A stretch of DNA of 8,149 nt from an uncultured Clostridia bacterium. GTDB taxonomy: Bacteria; Bacillota_A; Clostridia; Oscillospirales; Oscillospiraceae. Shown in pieces: positions 1 through 5,926 of the stretch (the first letter of the stretch is position 1; each line of letters starts with the position of its first letter). The notes below the pieces were generated by a model. It saw only the letters and a program-made list of their open reading frames with translations, ran no database searches and was not told where the DNA came from. The DNA lies in the NCBI GenBank assembly GCA_947167435.1, contig CAMVIC010000066.1, positions 1-8,149 of the forward strand, read 5' to 3'. The translations under genes and the position numbers were made by a program.

Positions 1-812
1 AGAAATTCCAGCACCACAGCGCTGCCCAGGCTCCTCCCCTCAATTTTAAAATGGGAAAATCCCCTGGGCAGGTAGCATTTCCGAATGTCGTCGGTGCCGA
101 TGAAGCCGGGGTTCTCCATGGCGTCGGAAAAGCGGTATCCCCGCCGGGCCGTCGGAGAGCGGCAGATATGTTCCCCGCCGGGCTCTCCCAGGTTTTTGCG
201 GCTGACCGCTTCATAGCAGGCCTTCCGGTCCGGGCAGGCAAACCAGCAGCACTCGTTGCACAGAAATTCCACTTTCCCCTTTTGGGCCCCGCTCAGGGAA
301 TCCAGCCGGTCGAAGGCCCTGTTCAGCCGAAAGTCCGGCACCACATAGCGAAACTCCGGCCGGTTCAGTTCCGCCTCCAGCTGCCGAAACTCCGTGAGCA
401 CCTTGGTGGTGGAGGAGACGAAATAAAAGCCGGGATAGTTCCCCCGCAAATAGGCAAGCAGCAAGTCAGACGACAGGATCACCCCGTTGGGGACGGCCCC
501 GCTTTTCTCAAACAGGGCGCAGAGGGCATTGCAACTTCCATCGTCCAGATGCTCCCGCCGCAGGAGACAGTTGCTGAAGGTCAGCCGGGCGGAGATGCCG
601 TACTCCGCCATCAGCGCCGCCGCGTCTTCCGGACGGTCTTCCCCGAAGCCCGCCCGTCCCCCGTCCCAGAGGCAGCCCGCCGGCGCGCCGTAGACGGAGC
701 CGATCTCGCACCAGTCGTAAAAATACTCCCGCCGCTCCCGGTAAAGGGGCAGGAAGACCCGGTACAGCTCATAAAACTCAAAAAGGCCCGGGAGATGGTA
801 AACCGCTTTCAC
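1..812 (-). CDS. U32-peptidase-like Cys-rich protein (3' end outside window)
   Basis: This gene runs off the left edge; 270 complete codons are visible. It probably starts at a GTG (812-810) that overlaps the TGA of the rhodanese gene in a GTGA junction, with a GAGAAGG-type ribosome-binding site just upstream. The N-terminus reads VKAVYHLPGLFEFYELYRVF. Near residues 251-260 is GFSHFKIEGR, which matches the 'FKIEGR' segment typical of U32 peptidase-family TIM-barrel proteins (the YegQ/RlhA/UbiU group). A Cys-rich stretch, CNECC at 185-189 followed by C193, C199 and C217, could bind an Fe-S cluster, as UbiU/UbiV do. Characterised U32 proteins act in RNA or ubiquinone hydroxylation rather than proteolysis, so no peptidase activity should be assumed. 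The substrate is unknown. The U32-like assignment rests on motif recognition only. The gene is translationally coupled to the rhodanese gene. Confidence 0.72.
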   Translation of the reverse strand, partial: MKAVYHLPGLFEFYELYRVFLPLYRERREYFYDWCEIGSVYGAPAGCLWDGGRAGFGEDRPEDAAALMAEYGISARLTFSNCLLRREHLDDGSCNALCALFEKSGAVPNGVILSSDLLLAYLRGNYPGFYFVSSTTKVLTEFRQLEAELNRPEFRYVVPDFRLNRAFDRLDSLSGAQKGKVEFLCNECCWFACPDRKACYEAVSRKNLGEPGGEHICRSPTARRGYRFSDAMENPGFIGTDDIRKCYLPRGFSHFKIEGRSLGSAVVLEF

Positions 813-1117
813 AGGCTTCCCTTCTCCAGCTCGCCCCGGTAGTGGGCGATGCCGCCGATGCTTCTGACCTTCGTATAGCCCATGCGCACAAGGGCGCCTG
901 CCGCCCGGCGGCTGCGGCTCCCCCGCAGGCAGTAGGCAAAGATCGGGGTGTCTTTGTCAAAGCGCGCCTCCCCGATCCGGGACAGGGGCAGATTCACCGC
1001 CCCCGGGATGTGCCCGCTTTGAAATTCCTCCGGCTGCCGCACGTCCAGCAGCAGCGCGCCGGGGGTCTCCCGGCAGACAGCCGCCCCGGCGTTGATATCC
1101 TCCCGTTTGAAAAACAC
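809..1117 (-). CDS. single-domain rhodanese-like sulfurtransferase
   Basis: This is a 102-residue rhodanese-like domain protein, which usually moves sulfane sulfur to a thiol acceptor in the cytoplasm. The typical features are all present: LLLDVRQPEEFQSGHIPGAVNLP at about 22-44 (the CH2A-type region), the active-site loop YCLRGSRS at 62-69 with catalytic Cys63, and the C-terminal strand SIGGI at 86-90. I chose the GTG at 1117 because it is preceded by AGAGGGAGGG at good spacing and lies 17 bases after the stop of the membrane-protein gene. An ATG 17 codons further upstream would overlap that gene and has no clear ribosome-binding site. The downstream U32-like gene overlaps by four bases. The loop is CxRGxR, typical of single-domain GlpE/PspE-like proteins, so sulfurtransferase activity is likely. 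The physiological acceptor cannot be read from the sequence. Confidence 0.92.
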   Translation of the reverse strand: MFFKREDINAGAAVCRETPGALLLDVRQPEEFQSGHIPGAVNLPLSRIGEARFDKDTPIFAYCLRGSRSRRAAGALVRMGYTKVRSIGGIAHYRGELEKGSL

Positions 1118-1134
1118 GGTGTCCCTCCCTCTCT

Positions 1135-1932
1135 TCACTTCCCGACCGGCGGTCTGTGCCGGGCGCATAAGCGGTCAGCCAGAGCGAAGCCCGCGGTAAC
1201 CGCTCCCATATAGACGAGCAGAATCCCCGTGCATGGCAGCAGGTACAAAAACGGTACCGGGATCCAGCGGTGAAAGATCTCCAGCAGGAAGTTTCCTTCC
1301 GTCTCTACGGAGAAAAAGTAATTTGCCCTTGGGTGCAGCCCGGTCCACCGCAGGAAAAGGTTAATCAGGAACACGCCGAAGGCGATGGCCAGGCAGGCCA
1401 GCACCGTGCCCGGCAGGTCCCGAAATCGGGGCCGGTAGAAGCCGAAGGCCGCGATGGCCAGGCCTTCGATCACAATCATAAAGTGCGTGCCGTAATAGCC
1501 CAGCATCCGCGGCAGCAGCAGTGAGTAGCCGCCGAAGCTGTTGCCGGGCATGGCCAGCGCCATCATTGCCCCCAGCGGCCCCAGGAAAAAGCAGAAGGCC
1601 ATCAGCGGCCTGCTTCTTCGGTGCACGGCGATGGGGATGAGAATCATATTGATGTTGCACAGCTGCAGCGGCAGTTCCCCCCACCAGTTGAAGCCGCCCA
1701 TATCCGCCGTGAGTTCGTGAAACGCCGCGTCCAGCGACAGATAGTATTTATACACAAAGAAGCCGATAAAGGTCACCGTGCAGGTGGCAATCAGGACGGT
1801 CTGTTTTACATGCCCGCTTTTGCCGCGCAGCAGCAGGCTGGCAAGTATCAGCACCGCCAGGAAAAGGCCGAAGGTGACCAGGAAAACACCGTTGAAGGGG
1901 CGGATCACCAGGCTGTCTGCAGAAAGATGCAT
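1135..1932 (-). CDS. YwaF-family (TIGR02206/TMEM164-like) integral membrane protein
   Basis: This 265-residue, strongly hydrophobic protein has about seven predicted membrane segments (roughly 15-36, 45-66, 86-103, 110-128, 143-166, 173-195 and 225-250). The segments LPLQLCNINMILIP (87-100) and RMLGYYGTHFMIVIEG (142-157) are hallmarks of the YwaF/TIGR02206 family, which is related to eukaryotic TMEM164. Cys92 and His150 lie 58 residues apart. As I recall, human TMEM164 uses Cys123 and His181, also 58 apart, as an acyltransferase pair, so a lipid acyl-transfer role is possible but is inference. No bacterial function is established to my knowledge. The ATG at 1932 has GGAGGA seven bases upstream. 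The rhodanese gene follows after 17 bases and is probably cotranscribed. The C-terminal tail is short and basic. Confidence 0.88.
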   Translation of the reverse strand: MHLSADSLVIRPFNGVFLVTFGLFLAVLILASLLLRGKSGHVKQTVLIATCTVTFIGFFVYKYYLSLDAAFHELTADMGGFNWWGELPLQLCNINMILIPIAVHRRSRPLMAFCFFLGPLGAMMALAMPGNSFGGYSLLLPRMLGYYGTHFMIVIEGLAIAAFGFYRPRFRDLPGTVLACLAIAFGVFLINLFLRWTGLHPRANYFFSVETEGNFLLEIFHRWIPVPFLYLLPCTGILLVYMGAVTAGFALADRLCARHRPPVGK

Positions 1933-1999
1933 CGCAGGGTCCTCCTTCCGTTCGGGTATTGCCGTTTCTCTCTTCCGGTTTTGCGTATTGCCGCCGACA

Positions 2000-2023
2000 C
2001 CGGCGGGCAGTCAGGTCCGCCGG
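2000..2023. repeat. short GC-rich hairpin between the DUF5655 and YwaF-like genes
   Basis: CCGGCGG (2000-2006) and CCGCCGG (2017-2023) form a perfect 7-bp inverted repeat with a 10-base loop in the 111-base gap between two leftward genes. No U-tract follows on the leftward transcript, so it is not a convincing intrinsic terminator. It might slow polymerase or stabilise RNA ends. In a GC-rich genome such a hairpin can arise by chance. Confidence 0.35.
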
Positions 2024-2043
2024 AAGCTCCGGCCGCACTTGGG

Positions 2044-2448
2044 TTATTTCCGGTTTTCTCTCTGTTTCCGTTCCGAGAATTCATAGGCCTGGTCCAGCCA
2101 GCCCAGCAGTTCTTCATCCAGCTCTTCCGGCGAGCAGAGCACGATATGGGTGGTCCAGCGGCCGGGATACGCCTCCGTCTTCGCTGCGACCCGCTCCGAT
2201 TCCGGCGGGCAGGGCAGGCACAGGGTCAGGGTCAGCCAGGTCTCCGGCAGCTCCGCCCGGCGCCGGACACGGGCGAAGGACACGCAGGCGAATACGTGCC
2301 GGTGATAATAGGTGATCTGGGTTTTCTGCACCCGCTTCTGCGCCGCCGGACAGCGGGCAAAGAGCGCGTCCTCCAGCGCCGCAAACAGCGGCAGGGCCGC
2401 CGGGTGACTGTTGAAAAACAGCAGCGTGTCCGGATCCGTTTCCCGCAT
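2044..2448 (-). CDS. DUF5655 domain protein
   Basis: This 134-residue soluble protein has the signature of the DUF5655 family. There is a segment KTQITYYHRHVFACVSFARV near the middle, and a C-terminal block YPGRWTTHIVLCSPEELDEELLGWLDQAY ending in an acidic/aromatic helix. The family is widespread in bacteria, often as a single domain or next to transport and DUF1801-like proteins. Its biochemical role is unknown to me, and I infer none here. The start chosen is the ATG at 2448, about ten bases after GGAGG. A GTG three codons upstream at 2457 is in frame but lies almost on top of the ribosome-binding site. The gene is separated from the D-cysteine desulfhydrase-like gene by 92 bases containing only weak inverted repeats and no clear promoter, so read-through transcription is plausible. 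Confidence 0.82.
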   Translation of the reverse strand: MRETDPDTLLFFNSHPAALPLFAALEDALFARCPAAQKRVQKTQITYYHRHVFACVSFARVRRRAELPETWLTLTLCLPCPPESERVAAKTEAYPGRWTTHIVLCSPEELDEELLGWLDQAYEFSERKQRENRK

Positions 2449-2540
2449 TTTTCTCACTCCTCCCGGGTGTCGTTCACGGTCCGGGAGCTGTTCTTTCCGT
2501 TCCCGGGCCCCGCGGTTTTATTCCTCTGCGGGGATCCGTA

Positions 2541-3488
2541 TCACATCCGGATGGCAAAGAGGCCACCGGCGCCGCCAGAGTGCAGGAACAGCACCTTCTC
2601 CCCTTCGGCGAAGGCGCCCTCCGCCGCCAGCTCCAGAAGTCCCGCAAAGGCCTTGCCGGTGTATACCGGATCCAGGAACAGGCCCTCCCGCTCCGCCATC
2701 AGGCCGACCGCGGCGTTGCCCGCCTCGGAGGGGATGGCGTAGCCGGGGCCGCACATGTCCCGCAGGAGATAGTCCCGGGGCGTAATCTCCGGAGAGACCT
2801 CCAGCAGCCGCGCGGCCGCCTCCATAAGGGCGGGGGTGATCTGGTCAAAGGGGTCCGTGTCCACCATCATGCCGTGGACCTTCGTCCCCGGCAGGAAGAG
2901 CTTTGCCCCCAGAGCCAGGCCCGCCATGGTGCCGCCACTGCCCTCGGCGCAGACGATGTGGTCAAAGTGCAGGCCCTGCCCGGCGATCTCCCGGGCGCAG
3001 TCCACATAGCCCAGAGAGCCCAGGGCATTGGAGCCGCCACAGGGGATCTTGTAATAGGGCACGCCAAGGGCCTGTCCGATACGGTCCATCTCCGCATAGA
3101 TATCCGAATAGTCGTCGGTGTCCACAAAGCGCACCTCCGTCCCCATCAGCTTTTCCAGCAGCTGATTGCCCACGCAGTCGGTAACGCCCCGCTTTTTCAG
3201 CACCAGGATGGCCTTCATGCCCAGCCGGCCCGCCGCCGCGGCGGTGAGCATGGCGTGGTTGGACTGGGCGCCGCCGGTGGTAAACACCAGCTCCGCCCCC
3301 TGCTTCCTCGCCTCAGCCAGCAGGAACTCCAGCTTGCGGACCTTATTGCCGCCAAGGCCCAGTCCGCTCAGGTCGTCCCGCTTGACGTAAATCTCTCTTC
3401 CCAGAAGTCTGCTGATATTCTCCAGCTTCTGGACGGGTGTGGGGAAAATGCCGAGGCTCACTCTGGGAAAGCTGTCAAGGCTCTTCAT
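2541..3488 (-). CDS. D-cysteine desulfhydrase-like PLP enzyme (ACC deaminase family)
   Basis: This 315-residue fold-type II PLP enzyme is the full length of its family. Lys49 in LGGNKVRKLE is the PLP Schiff-base lysine, and QSNH (75-78) is the substrate-carboxylate loop. CGGSNALGSLGY (150-161) is conserved in the family, and GSGGT (183-187) is the phosphate-binding loop. Two positions that separate ACC deaminases (Glu and Leu) from D-cysteine desulfhydrases (small hydroxylated residues) are here Thr277 in DPVYTGK and Ser304 in LHSGG. The likely reaction is therefore D-cysteine to pyruvate, H2S and ammonia. Activity on other D-amino acids or beta-chloro-alanine cannot be excluded. The ATG at 3488 is preceded by AAGGGAG. 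Only 19 bases separate it from the 2H phosphoesterase gene, so they are probably cotranscribed. The rhodanese gene downstream fits a sulfur context. Confidence 0.9.
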   Translation of the reverse strand: MKSLDSFPRVSLGIFPTPVQKLENISRLLGREIYVKRDDLSGLGLGGNKVRKLEFLLAEARKQGAELVFTTGGAQSNHAMLTAAAAGRLGMKAILVLKKRGVTDCVGNQLLEKLMGTEVRFVDTDDYSDIYAEMDRIGQALGVPYYKIPCGGSNALGSLGYVDCAREIAGQGLHFDHIVCAEGSGGTMAGLALGAKLFLPGTKVHGMMVDTDPFDQITPALMEAAARLLEVSPEITPRDYLLRDMCGPGYAIPSEAGNAAVGLMAEREGLFLDPVYTGKAFAGLLELAAEGAFAEGEKVLFLHSGGAGGLFAIRM

Positions 3489-3507
3489 ATGCTACGGTCT
3501 CCCTTCT

Positions 3508-4026
3508 TTATGTTTCCGTTTCTGCTTCCTCCGCTTCCACGCTGCCAAGCTCCGTATAGATCATGCCGCTTCGCCCCCGGTCCGAGCGCATGAGGGAGAC
3601 GGAGCGCACCGTCATGCCCGCCGGGGCAAGGCTCAGGCCTGCCGCGGGCTTTGAAGCTCTGCGCAGCAGGGTGATGTGGGGGGCAAAGCGCTTGCGGTCG
3701 AAGGGGATGCCGGCCTCGGCAAGGGCCCTGCGGACCCGCCGTGCCACCGCCGTGAGCGCCGGGGACTCCCCGACGCCCGCCCACCACAGGTCCCCGAAGC
3801 AGCCGATGCCGTCCAGGGTGAGGGCAAAGGGGCGAAAGCGCAGGCCGCTCAGGGCGTCCAGCACCGGCTCCGCCTCCGGGTATTCGCCGATGAAGGCCAG
3901 GGTCAAGTGCAGATTCTCCTTCGGGGAAAAGCTGCCCCGCACGCCCCGGTCATACATGGCGTTCTGGGCCTCGACCAGGGCCTCTTTCATTTCTTCCGAA
4001 AGCCGGATGGCAATAAACAGTCTCAT
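3508..4026 (-). CDS. thpR: RNA 2',3'-cyclic phosphodiesterase (ThpR/LigT-type 2H protein)
   Basis: This 172-residue 2H phosphoesterase carries both catalytic H-x-T-x motifs: HLTL at 40-43 and HITL at 117-120. Around them are the usual family features, namely the N-terminal RLFIAI strand, PKENLHLTLAFIGE, and RFAPHITLLR. Family members open 2',3'-cyclic phosphate ends of RNA in the cytoplasm, and several also show RNA ligase activity in vitro. Length and architecture match a stand-alone ThpR/LigT. The ATG at 4026 follows the stop of the MBL-fold gene by six bases, and its ribosome-binding site AGGTGA includes that stop codon, so the two are translationally coupled. The C-terminus is an acidic tail (EAEEAETET) with no recognised function. 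The family assignment is firm, but the natural substrate is not known. Confidence 0.93.
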   Translation of the reverse strand: MRLFIAIRLSEEMKEALVEAQNAMYDRGVRGSFSPKENLHLTLAFIGEYPEAEPVLDALSGLRFRPFALTLDGIGCFGDLWWAGVGESPALTAVARRVRRALAEAGIPFDRKRFAPHITLLRRASKPAAGLSLAPAGMTVRSVSLMRSDRGRSGMIYTELGSVEAEEAETET

Positions 4027-4032
4027 GTTTTT

Positions 4033-4737
4033 TCACCTGTCGCACAGGAATGTGGCAAAGCCCAGGTCATAGGCCAGGATGCTGCTTCCGAACAGCTCCT
4101 CCGGCCTCCCCTCCGCCCTGCCTGCCAGAATATCGGCCGCGCCGTCGTGCAGCCGGTCAATCAGCGCGGGCGGCACGGGAATGGACCCGTGGGACGGCCA
4201 GATTTCATCGAAGCGGTCTCTCCAGCGCTGCAGATGCTCCAGGCTTCGGAGATACGTCTCCAGATTCCGGAATCGGCCGAACATATAGATGCGGCCGTCC
4301 TGGATCGGGTCGCCGCTGATCAGAACGCGGGCAGCGCGGTCCAGCAGCGCGATGCTCCCCGGCGTATGTCCGGGCAGGTGGATGACTTCCAGCTCCCTGC
4401 CGCCCAGATCGATCACGGTCCCCTCCCGAACCGGAAGGATTCGGCCGCCGCGGCCGTCTCTTCGATAATTCGGTTCCTCGTCCGGGTGCATGTAAAAGGA
4501 ATCGAACTGCCCGTTGCTGCCCACATGGTCCATGTCGGCGTGGGTGTTGAGCAGGGCTATGGGCAGCGCCGTCAGGCCGGCTGCAATTTCCCGCGCGTTG
4601 GAAACGTTTCTCCCGGAGTCCACCAGCAGCGCACGCTCCGTGCCGGTGAGCAGGAAAAAGCGCACGCCGCTGTCCTCAACGCGCCAGGAATTGCCGTTGA
4701 TCCGGACAAGCTCATAGTTTCCGCTTTCTCCGTTCAT
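4033..4737 (-). CDS. MBL-fold metallo-hydrolase
   Basis: This is a 234-residue metallo-beta-lactamase-fold protein with a complete metal site. It has THADMDHVG at 65-73 (ligands His66, Asp70 and His71; the usual second His of HxHxDH is Asp68, a known variant), GHTPGS at 123-128 (His124), SGDP at 141-144 (bridging Asp143) and SHG at 182-184 (His183). LLVDSG near 37-42 is the first-strand motif. This pattern fits small hydrolases of the glyoxalase II/lactonase type, but no feature fixes the substrate. There is no signal peptide, so it is cytoplasmic. I chose the ATG at 4737 because AAGGGG lies about eight bases upstream and a promoter lies 43 bases upstream. The open frame continues 30 codons further, but into that promoter. 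It is the first gene of the leftward run. Confidence 0.92.
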   Translation of the reverse strand: MNGESGNYELVRINGNSWRVEDSGVRFFLLTGTERALLVDSGRNVSNAREIAAGLTALPIALLNTHADMDHVGSNGQFDSFYMHPDEEPNYRRDGRGGRILPVREGTVIDLGGRELEVIHLPGHTPGSIALLDRAARVLISGDPIQDGRIYMFGRFRNLETYLRSLEHLQRWRDRFDEIWPSHGSIPVPPALIDRLHDGAADILAGRAEGRPEELFGSSILAYDLGFATFLCDR

Positions 4738-4779
4738 CTGCTCATCCCCTTCCCAGAATCTGTATCCCTGTCTGCCGCC

Positions 4780-4809
4780 ATTATAGCACAGCTCCCTGCC
4801 GGCGGGCAA
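4780..4809 (-). promoter_or_regulatory. sigma-A-like promoter for the leftward gene run
   Basis: Read leftward, TTGCCC (4809-4804) and a perfect TATAAT (4785-4780) are separated by 18 bases. The -35 matches the consensus at four of six positions. A start site near 4773 would give a leader of about 36 bases before the MBL-fold ATG at 4737. It is the only clear promoter seen for the seven-gene run. Confidence 0.65.
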
Positions 4810-4870
4810 CAGGGATTGGGCGGGCAAGGCTGCGGCCCGGGCGGTTTTCCGGCCCGGAATCGGACGAATC

Positions 4871-4898
4871 CACGCCGGAAGCGGCCCGGCCCGGCGTG
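4871..4898. repeat. 8-bp inverted repeat in the GC-rich divergent spacer
   Basis: CACGCCGG (4871-4878) and CCGGCGTG (4891-4898) form a perfect 8-bp inverted repeat with a 12-base loop. It lies between the leftward and rightward promoters, so neither should transcribe it. The surrounding segment (about 4801-4900) is very GC-rich and holds three copies of GGCCCGG (4834-4840, 4851-4857, 4883-4889). It could be a protein site or a remnant terminator, and chance is also possible given the base composition. Confidence 0.4.
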
Positions 4899-4932
4899 TT
4901 GCATTTGCAAATTAAAAAAATTTTTTGCAAAA

Positions 4933-4964
4933 TATAGTTGACAATTTCGGGAATGCAAACTATA
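4933..4964. promoter_or_regulatory. inverted repeat embracing the cassette promoter (candidate operator)
   Basis: TATAGTT (4933-4939) and AACTATA (4958-4964) are perfect 7-bp inverted arms with an 18-base spacer. The left arm overlaps the -35 and the right arm overlaps the -10 of the rightward promoter. A dimeric Xre-type repressor bound here would block transcription, so autoregulation by the first gene of the cassette is the natural inference. Part of the palindromy comes from the promoter hexamers themselves. Confidence 0.45.
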
Positions 4965-4966
4965 CT
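4938..4966 (+). promoter_or_regulatory. strong sigma-A promoter of the Xre/DUF6773/DUF4177-like cassette
   Basis: A consensus TTGACA (4938-4943) and TATACT (4961-4966) are separated by exactly 17 bases. Upstream is an AT-rich stretch (4903-4937) resembling an UP element, with A- and T-tracts and two TTTGCAAA copies at 4904-4911 and 4924-4931. Transcription should start near 4973, leaving a very short leader that contains the AGAGGTGA ribosome-binding site before the ATG at 4987. Confidence 0.85.
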
Positions 4967-4986
4967 GTACACACAGAGGTGATTCC

Positions 4987-5199
4987 ATGAGAAATCTGAA
5001 GCTGAAATTCCGAAGGATTGAGGCGGACATGAGCCAGACGGAGCTGGCAAAAAAGGTCGGCGTGACCAGGCAGACCATCGGCCTGATCGAGGCCGGGGAA
5101 TTCAACCCCTCCATCCGGCTGTGCAACCGGATCTGCCGGGCGCTGGGCGTAACACTGAACGATATTTTCTGGGAGGAAGAGGAGAATGAAGAAGAGTAA
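4987..5199 (+). CDS. small Xre/HTH_3-family transcriptional regulator
   Basis: This is a 70-residue, single-domain helix-turn-helix protein. The HTH_3 core spans about residues 4-61: MSQTELAKKVGVTRQTIGLIE (15-35) holds the second and recognition helices, followed by NPSIRLCNRICRALGVTLNDIFW (40-62). It ends in an acidic tail, EEEENEEE. There is no sensor or dimerisation domain, so it probably dimerises through the HTH domain, as other small Xre regulators encoded beside membrane proteins do. The ATG at 4987 has AGAGGTGA at good spacing and sits just below a strong promoter whose core is flanked by an inverted repeat, which suggests autoregulation. Its last 14 bases overlap the start of the next gene, and that gene's ribosome-binding site lies inside the codons of the acidic tail. 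Confidence 0.95.
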   Translation: MRNLKLKFRRIEADMSQTELAKKVGVTRQTIGLIEAGEFNPSIRLCNRICRALGVTLNDIFWEEEENEEE

Positions 5200-5653
5200 T
5201 CTGGACGAGATGCAGGAGCAGGCGCTGCTGCAGGTGGAGCACAATGGCTGCTGGCTGGCCTTCTGGGGCCTGCTGGCCGCGATGGCAATTCAGATCATCG
5301 CGTTTCGGGATCTGGACTTCCGGACGCTTGCCGGCGAATGGATCGTGTTCATGGTACTGGCCGTCTATCTGGCGATCGGCTGCGCCCGCCGGGGCATCTG
5401 GGACCGGCACATCCCAATGAATACGAAATCGAACCTCATCGTGTCGGCCATCGCGGCCTTGGCATTTGGCGCCTTTACCGGGCTCACGGTCTTCCGCAAT
5501 TTCGGCAAGCCCGTGGGAACCCTTGCGGCTGCCCTCATTACCGCGGCAATCACCTTTGCGCTGTGCTTTGTCGCCCTGACCGTAGCCATGAAGGAGACCC
5601 GGAAGCGGACGGAGCAGTTGGAGGAAGAGCCCGCCGATGCGGACGAAATATAA
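5186..5653 (+). CDS. DUF6773-like four-helix membrane protein
   Basis: This 155-residue membrane protein has four predicted transmembrane helices at about 22-40, 52-67, 84-103 and 112-135. A short N-terminal cytoplasmic segment has the motif DEMQEQALLQVEHNGCWLAFWG, and the C-terminal tail is charged and acidic. The N-terminal motif and the GEWIVFM and GIWDR segments recall DUF6773-family proteins, which I know as products of genes paired with small Xre regulators in Clostridia. Their function is unknown. The ATG at 5186 overlaps the upstream gene by 14 bases, so translation is coupled to the regulator. The acidic codons of the regulator's tail double as the GGAAGAGGAG ribosome-binding region. 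The regulator may sense a state reported by this protein, or may simply control its amount. Both ideas are inference. Confidence 0.87.
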   Translation: MKKSNLDEMQEQALLQVEHNGCWLAFWGLLAAMAIQIIAFRDLDFRTLAGEWIVFMVLAVYLAIGCARRGIWDRHIPMNTKSNLIVSAIAALAFGAFTGLTVFRNFGKPVGTLAAALITAAITFALCFVALTVAMKETRKRTEQLEEEPADADEI

Positions 5654-5665
5654 GGAGGAGTTATC

Positions 5666-5857
5666 ATGTACAAAACCGAAATACTCAAAGTCGGCGCCAA
5701 GCTGTGGTCTGACAAAGCCGATTCCCAGGACTGCGAGGCTCTGGACGAGCTGCTGAACCAGAGAGAGGCGGAGGGCTGGGAACTGGTCACCTATGACTAT
5801 ATGGCCACCGACCTGCAGATCAAGGGCGCCTTTGTCGTCACCTTCCGGAAGAAATAA
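5666..5857 (+). CDS. DUF4177-like small protein
   Basis: This 63-residue soluble protein is laid out like a DUF4177-type small domain: an N-terminal strand (MYKTEILKVG), a central acidic helix (EALDELLNQREAEGWELVTYDY) and a C-terminal strand (GAFVVTFRKK). The EGWELV motif near residues 36-41 is the clearest match. No catalytic residues are apparent and the function is unknown. The ATG at 5666 has an excellent AAGGAGGAG ribosome-binding site that includes the stop of the membrane-protein gene 12 bases upstream, so it belongs to the same operon. A terminator follows 25 bases after its stop, making it the last gene of the cassette. Confidence 0.85.
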   Translation: MYKTEILKVGAKLWSDKADSQDCEALDELLNQREAEGWELVTYDYMATDLQIKGAFVVTFRKK

Positions 5858-5882
5858 ACGGCGCCTGCGCTGACACATACGA

Positions 5883-5926
5883 AAAAGAGCGCTTTCCCGC
5901 TTCATTTCGCGGGAAAGCGCTCTTTT
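5883..5926. terminator. bidirectional intrinsic terminator
   Basis: A perfect 18-bp stem (5883-5900 with 5909-5926) closes on an 8-base loop. The GC-rich core GAGCGCTTTCCCGC is flanked by A-runs and T-runs, so both strands end in a U-tract. It ends the rightward cassette and can also end the converging radical SAM transcript, whose stop lies 104 bases to the right. Confidence 0.95.

Noticed and set aside
51..842. 263-codon open frame on the + strand
   Set aside because: It lies antisense to the U32-like gene, has no family features, and its protein is rich in Pro, Arg, Gln and Gly, as expected for a shadow of a GC-rich gene.
1956..1993. GTATTGCCG repeated at 1956-1964 and 1985-1993 (29 bp apart)
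   Set aside because: The repeat is short, lies in a gap between leftward genes with no promoter, and has no palindromic character. Chance is a sufficient explanation.
2470..2520. CCGGGA/TCCCGG inverted repeat between the PLP and DUF5655 genes as a terminator
   Set aside because: The stem is only six base pairs with a long loop and no U-tract on the leftward transcript.
1621..2742. 373-codon open frame on the + strand
   Set aside because: It runs antisense across three recognisable leftward genes and their gaps. Its length reflects stop depletion in GC-rich antisense frames.
2580..3593. 337-codon open frame on the + strand
   Set aside because: Antisense to the PLP enzyme, with no domain features.
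3676..4941. 421-codon open frame on the + strand
   Set aside because: Antisense to the 2H and MBL-fold genes, continuing through the divergent promoter region. It is not a plausible protein.
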